Source of the DNA: Flagellimonas flava
GTDB lineage: Bacteria > Bacteroidota > Bacteroidia > Flavobacteriales > Flavobacteriaceae
NCBI RefSeq assembly: GCF_900129665.1
Contig: NZ_FQWL01000003.1
Location: forward strand, 434,001 to 498,000
Direction: 5' to 3'
Length of the DNA stretch: 64,000 nt
Shown in pieces: positions 15,313-23,188 of this stretch. The position numbers were made by a program, and so were the translations under genes. Under the pieces are notes generated by a model, which worked only from the letters and a program-made list of their open reading frames with translations, was not told the DNA's origin and ran no database searches. The stretch's first letter is position 1; each line of letters begins with the position of its first letter.

Positions 15313-16701
15313 TTAATCTTCAATTATTGGTTTTATCTTGATGTTTTTGAAGCTTACCAAATCCCCATGGTCTTGAAGCAATATATGTCCTTTGTCCACT
15401 TCTCCAAAATTGGGCCATTTAACATATTTGCTCTCAGCAACCAACTTTTTGTATTCGGGGCTTTTTCGTTCATATTCCAGCACCTTTACCCCGTTTAGCC
15501 AATGCTCTATATGGTTGTTTTTTGAAACGATACGTGCCGTGTTCCATTTCCCAATGGGGTTGATGGGTTTATCCGGATTGGCCTGGATCAGATCATATAG
15601 CGAAGCTACCGTTCTACTGCCTTCGTGGTTACCCAATTGGGCATCCGGGTGTCTTGCGTCGTCCAAAATCTGATATTCCAATCCTATGGAAGAACCAGGC
15701 CCCTTGTTCAAATCAGTATCAACATAATATTTGATACCGCTATTGGCTCCCTCACTAATCTTAAAGTCCACCTGAAGTTCAAAATCACCATATACATCGG
15801 TGGTTACAATATCCCCTCCAGCATTGGATTCTTCCCCTCCTGATGCCAAAACAGAGAGCTCGCCATTTTCCATGGTCCAGCCCTGCGCAGGGAAACTATC
15901 CAGTCGAGCACCTCTCCAACCTTCAGAGGTTTTGCCATCCCAAAGTAGCTTCCATCCTTGTTTGGCCTCTTGATAGGTGAGCTTGTTTTTTGTCAATACG
16001 GGTTCTAAAGATGTTGGTTTCGCATATTTGGCAACACTATCGGTAACTATTTTAATATTTCTCCAGAGAATTTCAGTTCCTTCCTTTTGATCTTTTCCAA
16101 TACTATGCACCTGTAGCCCAATGAAACCACTATCTGTTTTACCATCGACTAAATGTGCTGCTGGAGTTCCGTTAATCCAGGTTTTTATGGTATCTCCAAT
16201 GGCCTCAATACGATAATGGTTCCATTCATTTTGCTTAAACGCAGCGCCGGCCTCAGGATTTTCTTCCAAGGGATTGAGCCATCCTCTGCGACCTTCATCA
16301 TATATTCCGGCACTCCAAGCTCTATCCGAGGGGTCAATTTCCACTTGATAACCATGCACTCTTCCTTCTAGATAATGGGGTAAGCTATTACTCCGGATTT
16401 GGATTCCTGAATTCATGGTAGAATCCACCTTATATTCCAGTTCTAGAATAAAGTCATCATACATCGCATTGGTAGTCAAAAATGAGTTTGGTGTATTGTG
16501 AACCGTAATTCCCACAATATTGCCATCCCTAACTTCATAATTTGCATCCCCGCCTTTTTGGTTCCATCCGTCAAGATTGGTCCCATCAAAGAGACTGACC
16601 CACGGGGTGGAATCTTTTTCTTTTTCCGTGCACCCTACAAGGCATAACACCAATAGGAAGGTTCCAAATTTTGTTTTGATTTTAAGCTTTTTCATTTCCA
16701 T
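15313..16701 (-). CDS. Double DUF1080 (3-keto-glycoside hydrolase-like) lipoprotein
   Basis: A 462-residue lipoprotein (LLVLCLVGC lipobox) containing two tandem DUF1080 domains, about 33-225 and 247-458. Each begins with a WxSLFDGxxLDGW-type motif (WVSLFDGTNLDGW; WKLLWDGKTSEGW) and has the NSGI core (MNSGIQIRS; ANSGIKYYV) and an H/D-containing end (LQVHSIG; LQDHGD). DUF1080 proteins are reported to act on 3-keto-glycosides made by Gfo/Idh/MocA oxidoreductases. Two such oxidoreductases follow immediately, so a joint periplasmic oxidation-cleavage is inferred. MEMKK gives two near starts; either keeps the lipobox. Confidence 0.85.
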   Translation of the reverse strand: MEMKKLKIKTKFGTFLLVLCLVGCTEKEKDSTPWVSLFDGTNLDGWNQKGGDANYEVRDGNIVGITVHNTPNSFLTTNAMYDDFILELEYKVDSTMNSGIQIRSNSLPHYLEGRVHGYQVEIDPSDRAWSAGIYDEGRRGWLNPLEENPEAGAAFKQNEWNHYRIEAIGDTIKTWINGTPAAHLVDGKTDSGFIGLQVHSIGKDQKEGTEILWRNIKIVTDSVAKYAKPTSLEPVLTKNKLTYQEAKQGWKLLWDGKTSEGWRGARLDSFPAQGWTMENGELSVLASGGEESNAGGDIVTTDVYGDFELQVDFKISEGANSGIKYYVDTDLNKGPGSSIGLEYQILDDARHPDAQLGNHEGSRTVASLYDLIQANPDKPINPIGKWNTARIVSKNNHIEHWLNGVKVLEYERKSPEYKKLVAESKYVKWPNFGEVDKGHILLQDHGDLVSFKNIKIKPIIED

Positions 16702-16718
16702 TCATTTGTTTATTGTTG

Positions 16719-17915
16719 TTAAGTTGATGTGCTTTCAAAGGATTTTTCAATGCCCAACATGAGCCCCCTTAATTCTGCAAGACCTCGCAGCCTCCCAATA
16801 GCAGAGTAACCCGGATTGGTTGTTTTGTCTAGATCATCCAACATTTGATGGCCATGGTCAGGACGCATGGGCAATCTATGATCGGTTCTGTTGGATCTAA
16901 CCCTTCGCTGCTGCTCTTCCATAAGAGATTTAACCACCCCAAACATGTCTACATCACCATCCAAATGATCAGCTTCGAAAAAATTCCCTTCTTGGTCCCT
17001 TTTAGTACTCCTTAGATGGATAAAATTGATGCGATGCCCCAAGCGATCGACCATTCCAACCAAGTCGTTATCATCCCTAACCCCATATGACCCCGTACAA
17101 AAACAGAGTCCGTTATGGTAAGTATCGTAAGCCTGTATCAATTGTAATGCATCCGATTCGGTACTGACCACCCTTGGCAACCCAAAAATGGGAAAAGGAG
17201 GGTCGTCAGGGTGGATGGCCAACACCACCCCCGCTTCCTGGGCAACACGAGCAATAGCCCCAATAAATTGATATAAGTTATTCCGCAGTCCTGAATCTCC
17301 AATGCCCTGATAGGTGTCCAATACTTGTTGAAACTGATCTAGGGTATATCCCTCTTCAGCACCCGGAAGTCCGGCGATGATGTTTTTCGTCAGCAGCTCT
17401 CTTTGGGCAATGTTCATGGCATCGAATGCTGCCTTGGCCCGCTTTTGCTCCTTCTGTGAATAATCATTGACCGCAGTGGGTCTTTTTAAAATATAAAGAT
17501 CAAATGCTGCCAGTGCAGCAGCATCAAAACGAAGAGCTTTTGAACCATCGGGTAGCTCATATGCCAAATCTGTTCTGGTCCAATCCAGTACGGGCATAAA
17601 GTTATAGCATACTGTATCTATACCACAGATTCCCAAATTACGGATGCTCTGTTGGTAATTCTCTATATATTTTACATAGGAACCGGAACGTCTTTTAATA
17701 TCTTCATGCACCGGTATGCTCTCCACCACAGACCAAGCTAGACCTGCATCCTCTATATGCTTTTTTCTTTTTCGAATTTCATCCAGGGACCAGACATTTC
17801 CGTTGGGAATATGGTGCAGGGCAGTTACCACACCAGTAGCACCTGCCATTTTAATATCTTCTAAGGAAACTGGATCATTGGGACCGTACCACCTCCAAGT
17901 CTGCTCTAATGCCAT
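16719..17915 (-). CDS. uxuA: Mannonate dehydratase
   Basis: A 398-residue cytoplasmic enzyme converting D-mannonate to 2-keto-3-deoxy-D-gluconate. The UxuA hallmarks are present: [12 protein letters not shown] near the start, the metal-binding [31 protein letters not shown] and MRPDHGHQM. The length equals that of known UxuA enzymes. It follows the SDR reductase that supplies mannonate from fructuronate, 43 nt away, and precedes the DUF1080 gene by 17 nt. Confidence 0.94.
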   Translation of the reverse strand: MALEQTWRWYGPNDPVSLEDIKMAGATGVVTALHHIPNGNVWSLDEIRKRKKHIEDAGLAWSVVESIPVHEDIKRRSGSYVKYIENYQQSIRNLGICGIDTVCYNFMPVLDWTRTDLAYELPDGSKALRFDAAALAAFDLYILKRPTAVNDYSQKEQKRAKAAFDAMNIAQRELLTKNIIAGLPGAEEGYTLDQFQQVLDTYQGIGDSGLRNNLYQFIGAIARVAQEAGVVLAIHPDDPPFPIFGLPRVVSTESDALQLIQAYDTYHNGLCFCTGSYGVRDDNDLVGMVDRLGHRINFIHLRSTKRDQEGNFFEADHLDGDVDMFGVVKSLMEEQQRRVRSNRTDHRLPMRPDHGHQMLDDLDKTTNPGYSAIGRLRGLAELRGLMLGIEKSFESTST

Positions 17916-17958
17916 ACTCTATCTTTTATTGGTCTTTCAAACATTACCTGTTCATGTT

Positions 17959-18810
17959 TTAGACTCCGCTATACGCGCTAAATCCACCATCTATGGGAAT
18001 GGTAACTCCAGTAACAAATTTGGATTGGTCACTGACCAGCCATAAGGTAGTTCCCACCAAATCTTCGGGTTCCCCAAAACGGTTCATGGGTGTATGCTGT
18101 AATATGGTTTCCCCTCTGGGCGTAAGGTCTCCATTCTCTTGGGTCAACAAGGTTCTGTTCTGCTCCGTAAGAAAGAAACCTGGGGCCAAAGCATTTACCC
18201 GAATACCTACTGGGGCAAAATGGACCGCAAGCCATTGGGTGAAATTGCTGACAGCGGCTTTCGCTCCGCTGTAGGCCGGGATTTTGGTCAGGGGTCGGTA
18301 GGCGTTCATAGAGGAAATATTAAGAATGCAACAACCTTCTTTTCCAATCATATCTTCTGCAAAAATCTGTGTTGGCAGAAGAGTTCCAATAAAATTTAAA
18401 TTAAAAACAAATTGAATGCCTTCGGCATCCAGATTAAAAAAAGTCGTTAGTTCTTTGTCATTGCCAATATCCTCAGGAAAAAGGTGGGTTTTGGTTGTTG
18501 TTCCCTTTGGATGGTTTCCCCCAGCACCATTGATAAGGATATCACAGGGGCCAAAAGTTTTTTTTAATGTATGACGGGCTTCGATAAGGCTCTCCCTGTT
18601 CAATACGTCGGCCTTGATCCCAATCGCATTTCCTCCCTCAGCATTGATTCCTCGGGCCACCTCCTTCGCTGCCTTTTCATCTAAATCCAAGATGGCTATT
18701 TTGGTTTGTTGCAGGGCAATATATTTGGCCAAGGTGGAGCAAAGCACCCCTGCGCCTCCGGTAATTACAACAATTTTACCAGCAAGGTTTTGGAATTTGG
18801 GTTGAAACAT
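17959..18810 (-). CDS. SDR-family D-mannonate oxidoreductase
   Basis: A 283-residue short-chain dehydrogenase. The cofactor motif TGGAGVLCS, the NAG-type INGAGGNH and the catalytic YSGAKAA (YxxxK) are intact. The size and the insert after the nucleotide site match SDR-type fructuronate reductases (mannonate oxidoreductases) that replace UxuB in many Bacteroidetes and Firmicutes. Adjacent uxuA supports this. It is the first gene of the operon, directly behind the candidate operator at 18822-18842. Confidence 0.85.
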   Translation of the reverse strand: MFQPKFQNLAGKIVVITGGAGVLCSTLAKYIALQQTKIAILDLDEKAAKEVARGINAEGGNAIGIKADVLNRESLIEARHTLKKTFGPCDILINGAGGNHPKGTTTKTHLFPEDIGNDKELTTFFNLDAEGIQFVFNLNFIGTLLPTQIFAEDMIGKEGCCILNISSMNAYRPLTKIPAYSGAKAAVSNFTQWLAVHFAPVGIRVNALAPGFFLTEQNRTLLTQENGDLTPRGETILQHTPMNRFGEPEDLVGTTLWLVSDQSKFVTGVTIPIDGGFSAYSGV

Positions 18811-18821
18811 TGGTATTTTAT

Positions 18822-18842
18822 TCTGTGTATTTTTTACACAGA
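18822..18842 (-). promoter_or_regulatory. Candidate operator of the NUDIX-type regulator
   Basis: TCTGTGTA-TTTTT-TACACAGA is a perfect 8-5-8 inverted repeat, 21 nt long, in the 85-nt gap between the divergent mannonate operon and the NUDIX regulator gene. NrtR-family operators are typically 21-bp palindromes. It directly follows the -7 box of the mannonate operon, a position suited to repression. No second copy was seen elsewhere in the window by eye. Confidence 0.65.
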
Positions 18843-18871
18843 TAAATATATGGATTTTTATTCTAGAACAA
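18843..18871 (-). promoter_or_regulatory. Promoter of the mannonate/3-keto-sugar operon
   Basis: On the minus strand TTG (18871-18869) is followed after 18 nt by TATATTTA (18850-18843), one base off TAnnTTTG. The start codon of the SDR gene lies 32 nt beyond, past the palindromic operator. Confidence 0.5.
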
Positions 18872-18895
18872 AAATTCTACATTAGCCAAAGTACT

Positions 18896-19570
18896 ATGGA
18901 TCGATACGAAAATCTTGAAAACATACAGGTAAGACCAGATTCTTTTGAGTGTTCAATTACTGCGGACATCACCGTTTTTGGTTATGTGGACAACAAGCTA
19001 AAGGTATTGCTCCTTAAAAAAACTGTGGGTGACATTAAAGATCATTGGATGGTTCCTGGAGGTGTTATGGAGGCCGAGGAAACCATAGAAGATTGTGCCT
19101 CCAAGGTTTTGCATGCACTTACCGGTTTTCAAAACATTCATTTTGAACAGGTAAGAACATATAGTTCTATAGATAGACATCCTCTTAAAAGGGTAATTAC
19201 CGTTTGTTACTATGCCCTTATTAAACCCGAAAATCATCCGCTGACCTTGAGGAGCAATGTGCAAAGCATAGAGTGGTTTGACATGGATAAATTGCCTGAT
19301 AATATGGGTTTTGATCACCGCAAGTTGATTCAGGATGCTTACGCTTTCGTACAAAATAATCTCAGGGACAGACTTGTGGTAGGAGAACTTTTGCCCAAAC
19401 AATTTACGCTGCCTGAACTTCAAAATCTCTATGAACATATCCTGAACATTAAACTGGATAAGCGAAATTTTCGCAAAAAAATGTTCCAAATGGATATTCT
19501 TAAAAGTACCGGTGAGAAAAAAGCTGGAGTGAAAGGAGGGCCATTACTTTACGAAGTAAAACAATTGTAG
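18896..19570 (+). CDS. NrtR-family transcriptional regulator (NUDIX + winged helix)
   Basis: A 224-residue protein with a NUDIX-like domain (about 20-150) and a C-terminal winged helix (about 155-222, FTLPELQNLYEHILN then KRNFRKKMFQM). The NUDIX box is degenerate (GGVMEAEETIEDCASKVL in place of GxxxxxExxxxAxREL with the REUxEE core), so it is probably a ligand sensor without hydrolase activity. Such regulators control sugar-acid and pentose genes in Bacteroidetes. It is divergent from the mannonate operon and is the likely reader of the palindrome between them. Confidence 0.87.
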   Translation: MDRYENLENIQVRPDSFECSITADITVFGYVDNKLKVLLLKKTVGDIKDHWMVPGGVMEAEETIEDCASKVLHALTGFQNIHFEQVRTYSSIDRHPLKRVITVCYYALIKPENHPLTLRSNVQSIEWFDMDKLPDNMGFDHRKLIQDAYAFVQNNLRDRLVVGELLPKQFTLPELQNLYEHILNIKLDKRNFRKKMFQMDILKSTGEKKAGVKGGPLLYEVKQL

Positions 19571-19579
19571 CCTGGGTTT

Positions 19580-20740
19580 TTATGGTTTTTTGAAACTGGG
19601 AAAATCGGAGACTTGGGTACAACCAATTTGCTCCATTACCTGTTTTAATTGAGTCTTCACAAGGGATATCGTGTGTTCTCCACCAGATGTTCCCAAAGCT
19701 GCCACCCCATACATAAAGGACCTGCCCATAAATGTAAACTTGGCACCGCTGGCCAATGTCCTTGCAATATCAGGACCTGAGCGGATACCACTATCCATCA
19801 TCACGGTAATTTGGTTGCCATAGTTTTGTGCAATTCTGGTCAAGGGTCTTATGGTCGATTCCCCCGCATCCAACTGTCTTCCGCCATGATTGGAAACAAT
19901 AATCCCATCTAAGCCCAAGGCGACAGCTTTTTCAGCATCCGCTTCGGTGGCCACTCCTTTAAGCACCAATTTTCCTTTCCAGATATCTCGGATAGCAGCA
20001 ATCTTGTCCATATCCATACGCTTGCTAAAGGTCTGATCCATAAACTGCCCCAGTTGCTTCAAATTCAGGTTTTTTGGCATGTAGGGTCTCAACACCTCAA
20101 AATTGGGTTGACCGTGCTTCAGAGTTTCCAAGGCCCATTTTGGCTTACCCAAAATTTGCAAAATATTCCTCATGGACATCTTTGGGGGCATGGATAATCC
20201 ATTCTTAATTTCCTTAGGTCGAAACCCAAAAGTGGGCGTATCACAAAGCAAAACTAAAACCGGGCATTCTGCGGCTTGTGCCCTACGAATCAAATCGTCC
20301 CGAACTTCTTGCTCCGCGGGATGGTATAATTGGAACCACGCATTTCCCTCCGTCAACTCAGCTATGCGCTCTATGCTGGATGTGGTCACCGTACTCAATA
20401 CAAACGGAACGTTACTTTCGAAGGCTGCCTTGGCCAAAATTTCGGCCGCATTGGGCCACATAAGACCTTGAAGTCCCACAGGAGCAACCCCAAATGGTGC
20501 GCTATAGGTTTTTCCGAAAAGCTCGGTCGCCATACTGGCACCTTCAAAGGCATCCAGATAACGGGGCTGCAATTCCACTTTTCTTATCTCTTCCGTATTT
20601 TTTTTGAGATTGACCTCCTCATTGCAAGCACCATCCAGATAGTCAAACGCGAATTTTGGTATCCTTGTGCGCGCTTTTTCCCTTAAATCCGCTACCGAGG
20701 GATATCGGGAATCAAAGACGATTTGTTTTTGGTTTCGCAT
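19580..20740 (-). CDS. lldD: FMN-dependent L-lactate dehydrogenase / alpha-hydroxy acid oxidase
   Basis: A 386-residue enzyme of the FMN-dependent alpha-hydroxy acid dehydrogenase family. The active site SNHGGRQLD has the catalytic His and the substrate Arg; the N-terminal FDYLDGACNEE and the phosphate-binding MDSGIRSG and FMGRSFMYG are in place. It should oxidise L-lactate to pyruvate. It is the last gene of the fucose operon, whose pathway yields one pyruvate and one L-lactate per fucose, so the substrate assignment is well supported by context. Confidence 0.88.
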   Translation of the reverse strand: MRNQKQIVFDSRYPSVADLREKARTRIPKFAFDYLDGACNEEVNLKKNTEEIRKVELQPRYLDAFEGASMATELFGKTYSAPFGVAPVGLQGLMWPNAAEILAKAAFESNVPFVLSTVTTSSIERIAELTEGNAWFQLYHPAEQEVRDDLIRRAQAAECPVLVLLCDTPTFGFRPKEIKNGLSMPPKMSMRNILQILGKPKWALETLKHGQPNFEVLRPYMPKNLNLKQLGQFMDQTFSKRMDMDKIAAIRDIWKGKLVLKGVATEADAEKAVALGLDGIIVSNHGGRQLDAGESTIRPLTRIAQNYGNQITVMMDSGIRSGPDIARTLASGAKFTFMGRSFMYGVAALGTSGGEHTISLVKTQLKQVMEQIGCTQVSDFPSFKKP

Positions 20741-20746
20741 ACTGAG

Positions 20747-21085
20747 TTACAAACTGAATATTTTTTTCATGAGCAGCCATTTTTCCCCTGGTTTTGCAGA
20801 AGGCAATGCTTTTTGATAGTTCCACATGAGTTTTTCCCACTCCGCTACTTTTGGGTTTTCAGCATCCATCTTAGCCTTTTTCTCAAACGAAAACGATTCA
20901 TCCACTTCCATTAACATGAACAAACGGGTCTCAATTCTATAGATTTCCATCATTTTGATACCTGATTCCGTTATGCTCTTCAATATCTCTGGCCATACTT
21001 TTTCATGGTAGGCCTCATATTCCCTGATGCTCTTCCCATCATCCACTAAATCAAGTGCAAAGGCATATCTGCTGCGGTGCTCCAT
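20747..21085 (-). CDS. L-fucose/L-rhamnose mutarotase (RhaM/YiiL family)
   Basis: A 112-residue dimeric alpha/beta-barrel protein with the family motifs RYAFALDLVDD, EYEAYHEKVWPEI, MEIYRIETRLFMLMEVD and WEKLMW. The conserved His in YHEKVWP is the proposed catalytic residue. RhaM-type proteins interconvert anomers of 6-deoxyhexoses. In this operon L-fucose is the likely substrate, providing the beta-anomer for the dehydrogenase. It lies 6 nt from lldD and 5 nt from fucP. Confidence 0.9.
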   Translation of the reverse strand: MEHRSRYAFALDLVDDGKSIREYEAYHEKVWPEILKSITESGIKMMEIYRIETRLFMLMEVDESFSFEKKAKMDAENPKVAEWEKLMWNYQKALPSAKPGEKWLLMKKIFSL

Positions 21086-21090
21086 ATCAA

Positions 21091-22389
21091 TTATCCTTCA
21101 AAACGTCTAAAAACCTTAAACCCAAACCATGCGATATATAAAAAACAGGCAAAGGGCAACACAAAGGAAAAATTGACTTCCGAGACTCCCATCAACTGGG
21201 TATCCGCCACGCCATTTCCACCCATGTCGATGATCATACCCTGTAATTTGGGCATCAAGGCACCTCCAACAATGGCCATAACCAAACCGGCAGCCCCTAA
21301 TTTGGATTCCTCCTCGCTAAGGCCGTTCAACGCAATTCCGTAAATCGTGGGAAACATTAAGGACATAAAAAAGGATATGCCGACCAAGGCATACAATCCC
21401 GTTTGCCCTTCGATGAAAATGGTAGCCAATGCACATGCTCCTGCCAAGATTGCAAACCACATCAAAAGTTTCCCTGAACTGTAAAATCGGAGCATATAGG
21501 TTCCAATGGCCCGTCCAACCAAAAAGACAATGAAGGCCACAAACTGATAATTTGCGGCTATAGTAGCACTAACCCCAATGGCTTCGGCATATTGGTAGAT
21601 ATAGGTCCAACACATAATCTGCGCACCCACGTACAGTACTTGGGCCAACACGCCCAATCCATATTTTGGTTTTTGAAACAATCTTTTGAAAGTTTCACCC
21701 AAGGGGGGAATTTTTCCATCACCCACAGCTTGCGGCATTTTATTCACCAAAATGACCACAAAAATTCCAAGAATAACCAGTCCCAATACCACATAAGGAT
21801 CGCGTATGACCATTAAATCAGAAGTACGAATAAGGGCCTTCTTGGCCATATCCAAGGCTTCATAGTCGGCAATATCATCGGATTGAAGCTTTCTCAGTAC
21901 AAATTGTTGTGCAACAAGTAATCCTAGAATGAGGCCGACTGGGTTGAATACCTGGGCCAAATTCAGGCGCTGGGTAGCTGTTTCCTTGGCACCCATGGCC
22001 AAGATGTAAGGATTGGCCGTTGTTTCTAAAAAAGCAAGGCCGAAGGTAAGTACATACAGTCCCAAACAAAAGAACCAAAACTTTTCGGTGACGGCAGCGG
22101 GATAGAACATCAGGGCTCCCGCCGCATAGAGGGCCAAACCAATCAGCACCCCAGTTTTATAGGAGTACTTGCGCACAAAAAGGGCAGCGGGAAGGGCCAT
22201 ACAAAAATAGCCTCCATAAAACGCCATTTGCACCCAAGCGGCCTGCGAGTTTGAAAGTTCAAGTACTTTTTTAAAGGCTTGCACCATCGGGTCGGTAACG
22301 GCATTGGCAAATCCCCAAAGGGCAAAAAGCGAAGTAATTAGAATAAAAGGAAAAAGAACTTCTTTGGATACTACTTTGGTTTTGGTCAT
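21091..22389 (-). CDS. fucP: L-fucose:H+ symporter
   Basis: A 432-residue major-facilitator permease with 12 membrane segments. The N-terminal region FFLWGFANAVTDPMVQAFK-like sequence (here FALWGFANAVTDPM) and NPYILAMG are characteristic of FucP-type sugar symporters. It should import L-fucose set free by the three fucosidases. No SusC/SusD pair is in this operon, so outer-membrane uptake must be coded elsewhere or use porins. Confidence 0.9.
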   Translation of the reverse strand: MTKTKVVSKEVLFPFILITSLFALWGFANAVTDPMVQAFKKVLELSNSQAAWVQMAFYGGYFCMALPAALFVRKYSYKTGVLIGLALYAAGALMFYPAAVTEKFWFFCLGLYVLTFGLAFLETTANPYILAMGAKETATQRLNLAQVFNPVGLILGLLVAQQFVLRKLQSDDIADYEALDMAKKALIRTSDLMVIRDPYVVLGLVILGIFVVILVNKMPQAVGDGKIPPLGETFKRLFQKPKYGLGVLAQVLYVGAQIMCWTYIYQYAEAIGVSATIAANYQFVAFIVFLVGRAIGTYMLRFYSSGKLLMWFAILAGACALATIFIEGQTGLYALVGISFFMSLMFPTIYGIALNGLSEEESKLGAAGLVMAIVGGALMPKLQGMIIDMGGNGVADTQLMGVSEVNFSFVLPFACFLYIAWFGFKVFRRFEG

Positions 22390-22406
22390 AGTTTGGTGTT
22401 TGCGGT

Positions 22407-23186
22407 TTAAAGTGATCTATCGAGATGGGTGTAACCTCCATCAACAAAAATGAGTTGACCTGTGGTATGACTTGATTTTTCTGAAAGTAAGAACGCAACA
22501 GTGTTTGCAATTTCTTGGGCGGTGGTCATTCTATTTCCCAATGGGATTTTTTCTGTAATTGATTTTAGTTTTTCCTCGGGGTTCTCAAAACCTGTTATCC
22601 ATTTTTGATACAATGGCGTAAAACATTCCGCCACAATTACTGCATTTACTCGAATGGAATACGGTAGGAGTTCCAGCGCCCATTCGCGCGTTAATGAGTT
22701 TCTTGCTCCATTGGCCGCAGCATAACCAGAGGTGTTTCCTTGTCCAGTGAGCGAAGTCTTAGATCCTATGTTAACAATGCTGCCCATACTTTTTTTTAGC
22801 TCAGGAAGAGTATGATGGGCCATAGTGTAATAATGTCCAACATTGCGTTCCAAGGAACGTTTGAAGTCTACATAATTTCCATGCTCCAATCCAATACCAT
22901 CATTGATTCCTGCATTGTTTACCAAACCATCAATTCTTCCGAACGAGTCCAAGGTTTTGGCTATCGCAGCTTTGCATTGTGCCTCATTTGTTAGTTCTGC
23001 TATTGCTGCAAATGCCCTCCCGCCGCTATTTTGTATAGAATCCACTGCGGCCATTACATCTCTTTCGGTTCTCCCAATTATTATAGGAATCGCCCCTTCT
23101 TCTGCAAGAACTTGACTTATGGCATTGCCAATGCCCTTATCTCCTCCGGTCACCAAAACAACTTTGTCCTGCAATCCTAAATCCAT
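22407..23186 (-). CDS. L-fucose dehydrogenase (SDR), with Asn at the catalytic Lys position
   Basis: A 259-residue SDR. The glycine motif TGGDKGIG and NNAG are present, and the C-terminal part (TPLYQKW, GFENPEEKL, TTGQLIFVDGGYTHLDR) closely resembles known bacterial L-fucose dehydrogenases. The catalytic motif is YAAAN: Tyr155 is followed at +4 by Asn159 (codon at 22710-22712) in place of the usual Lys. The ATG at 23184-23186 is preferred over an upstream TTG; it lies 2 nt after the fucosidase stop. The enzyme should make L-fuconolactone from L-fucose. Confidence 0.85.
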   Translation of the reverse strand: MDLGLQDKVVLVTGGDKGIGNAISQVLAEEGAIPIIIGRTERDVMAAVDSIQNSGGRAFAAIAELTNEAQCKAAIAKTLDSFGRIDGLVNNAGINDGIGLEHGNYVDFKRSLERNVGHYYTMAHHTLPELKKSMGSIVNIGSKTSLTGQGNTSGYAAANGARNSLTREWALELLPYSIRVNAVIVAECFTPLYQKWITGFENPEEKLKSITEKIPLGNRMTTAQEIANTVAFLLSEKSSHTTGQLIFVDGGYTHLDRSL

Positions 23187-23188
23187 GA

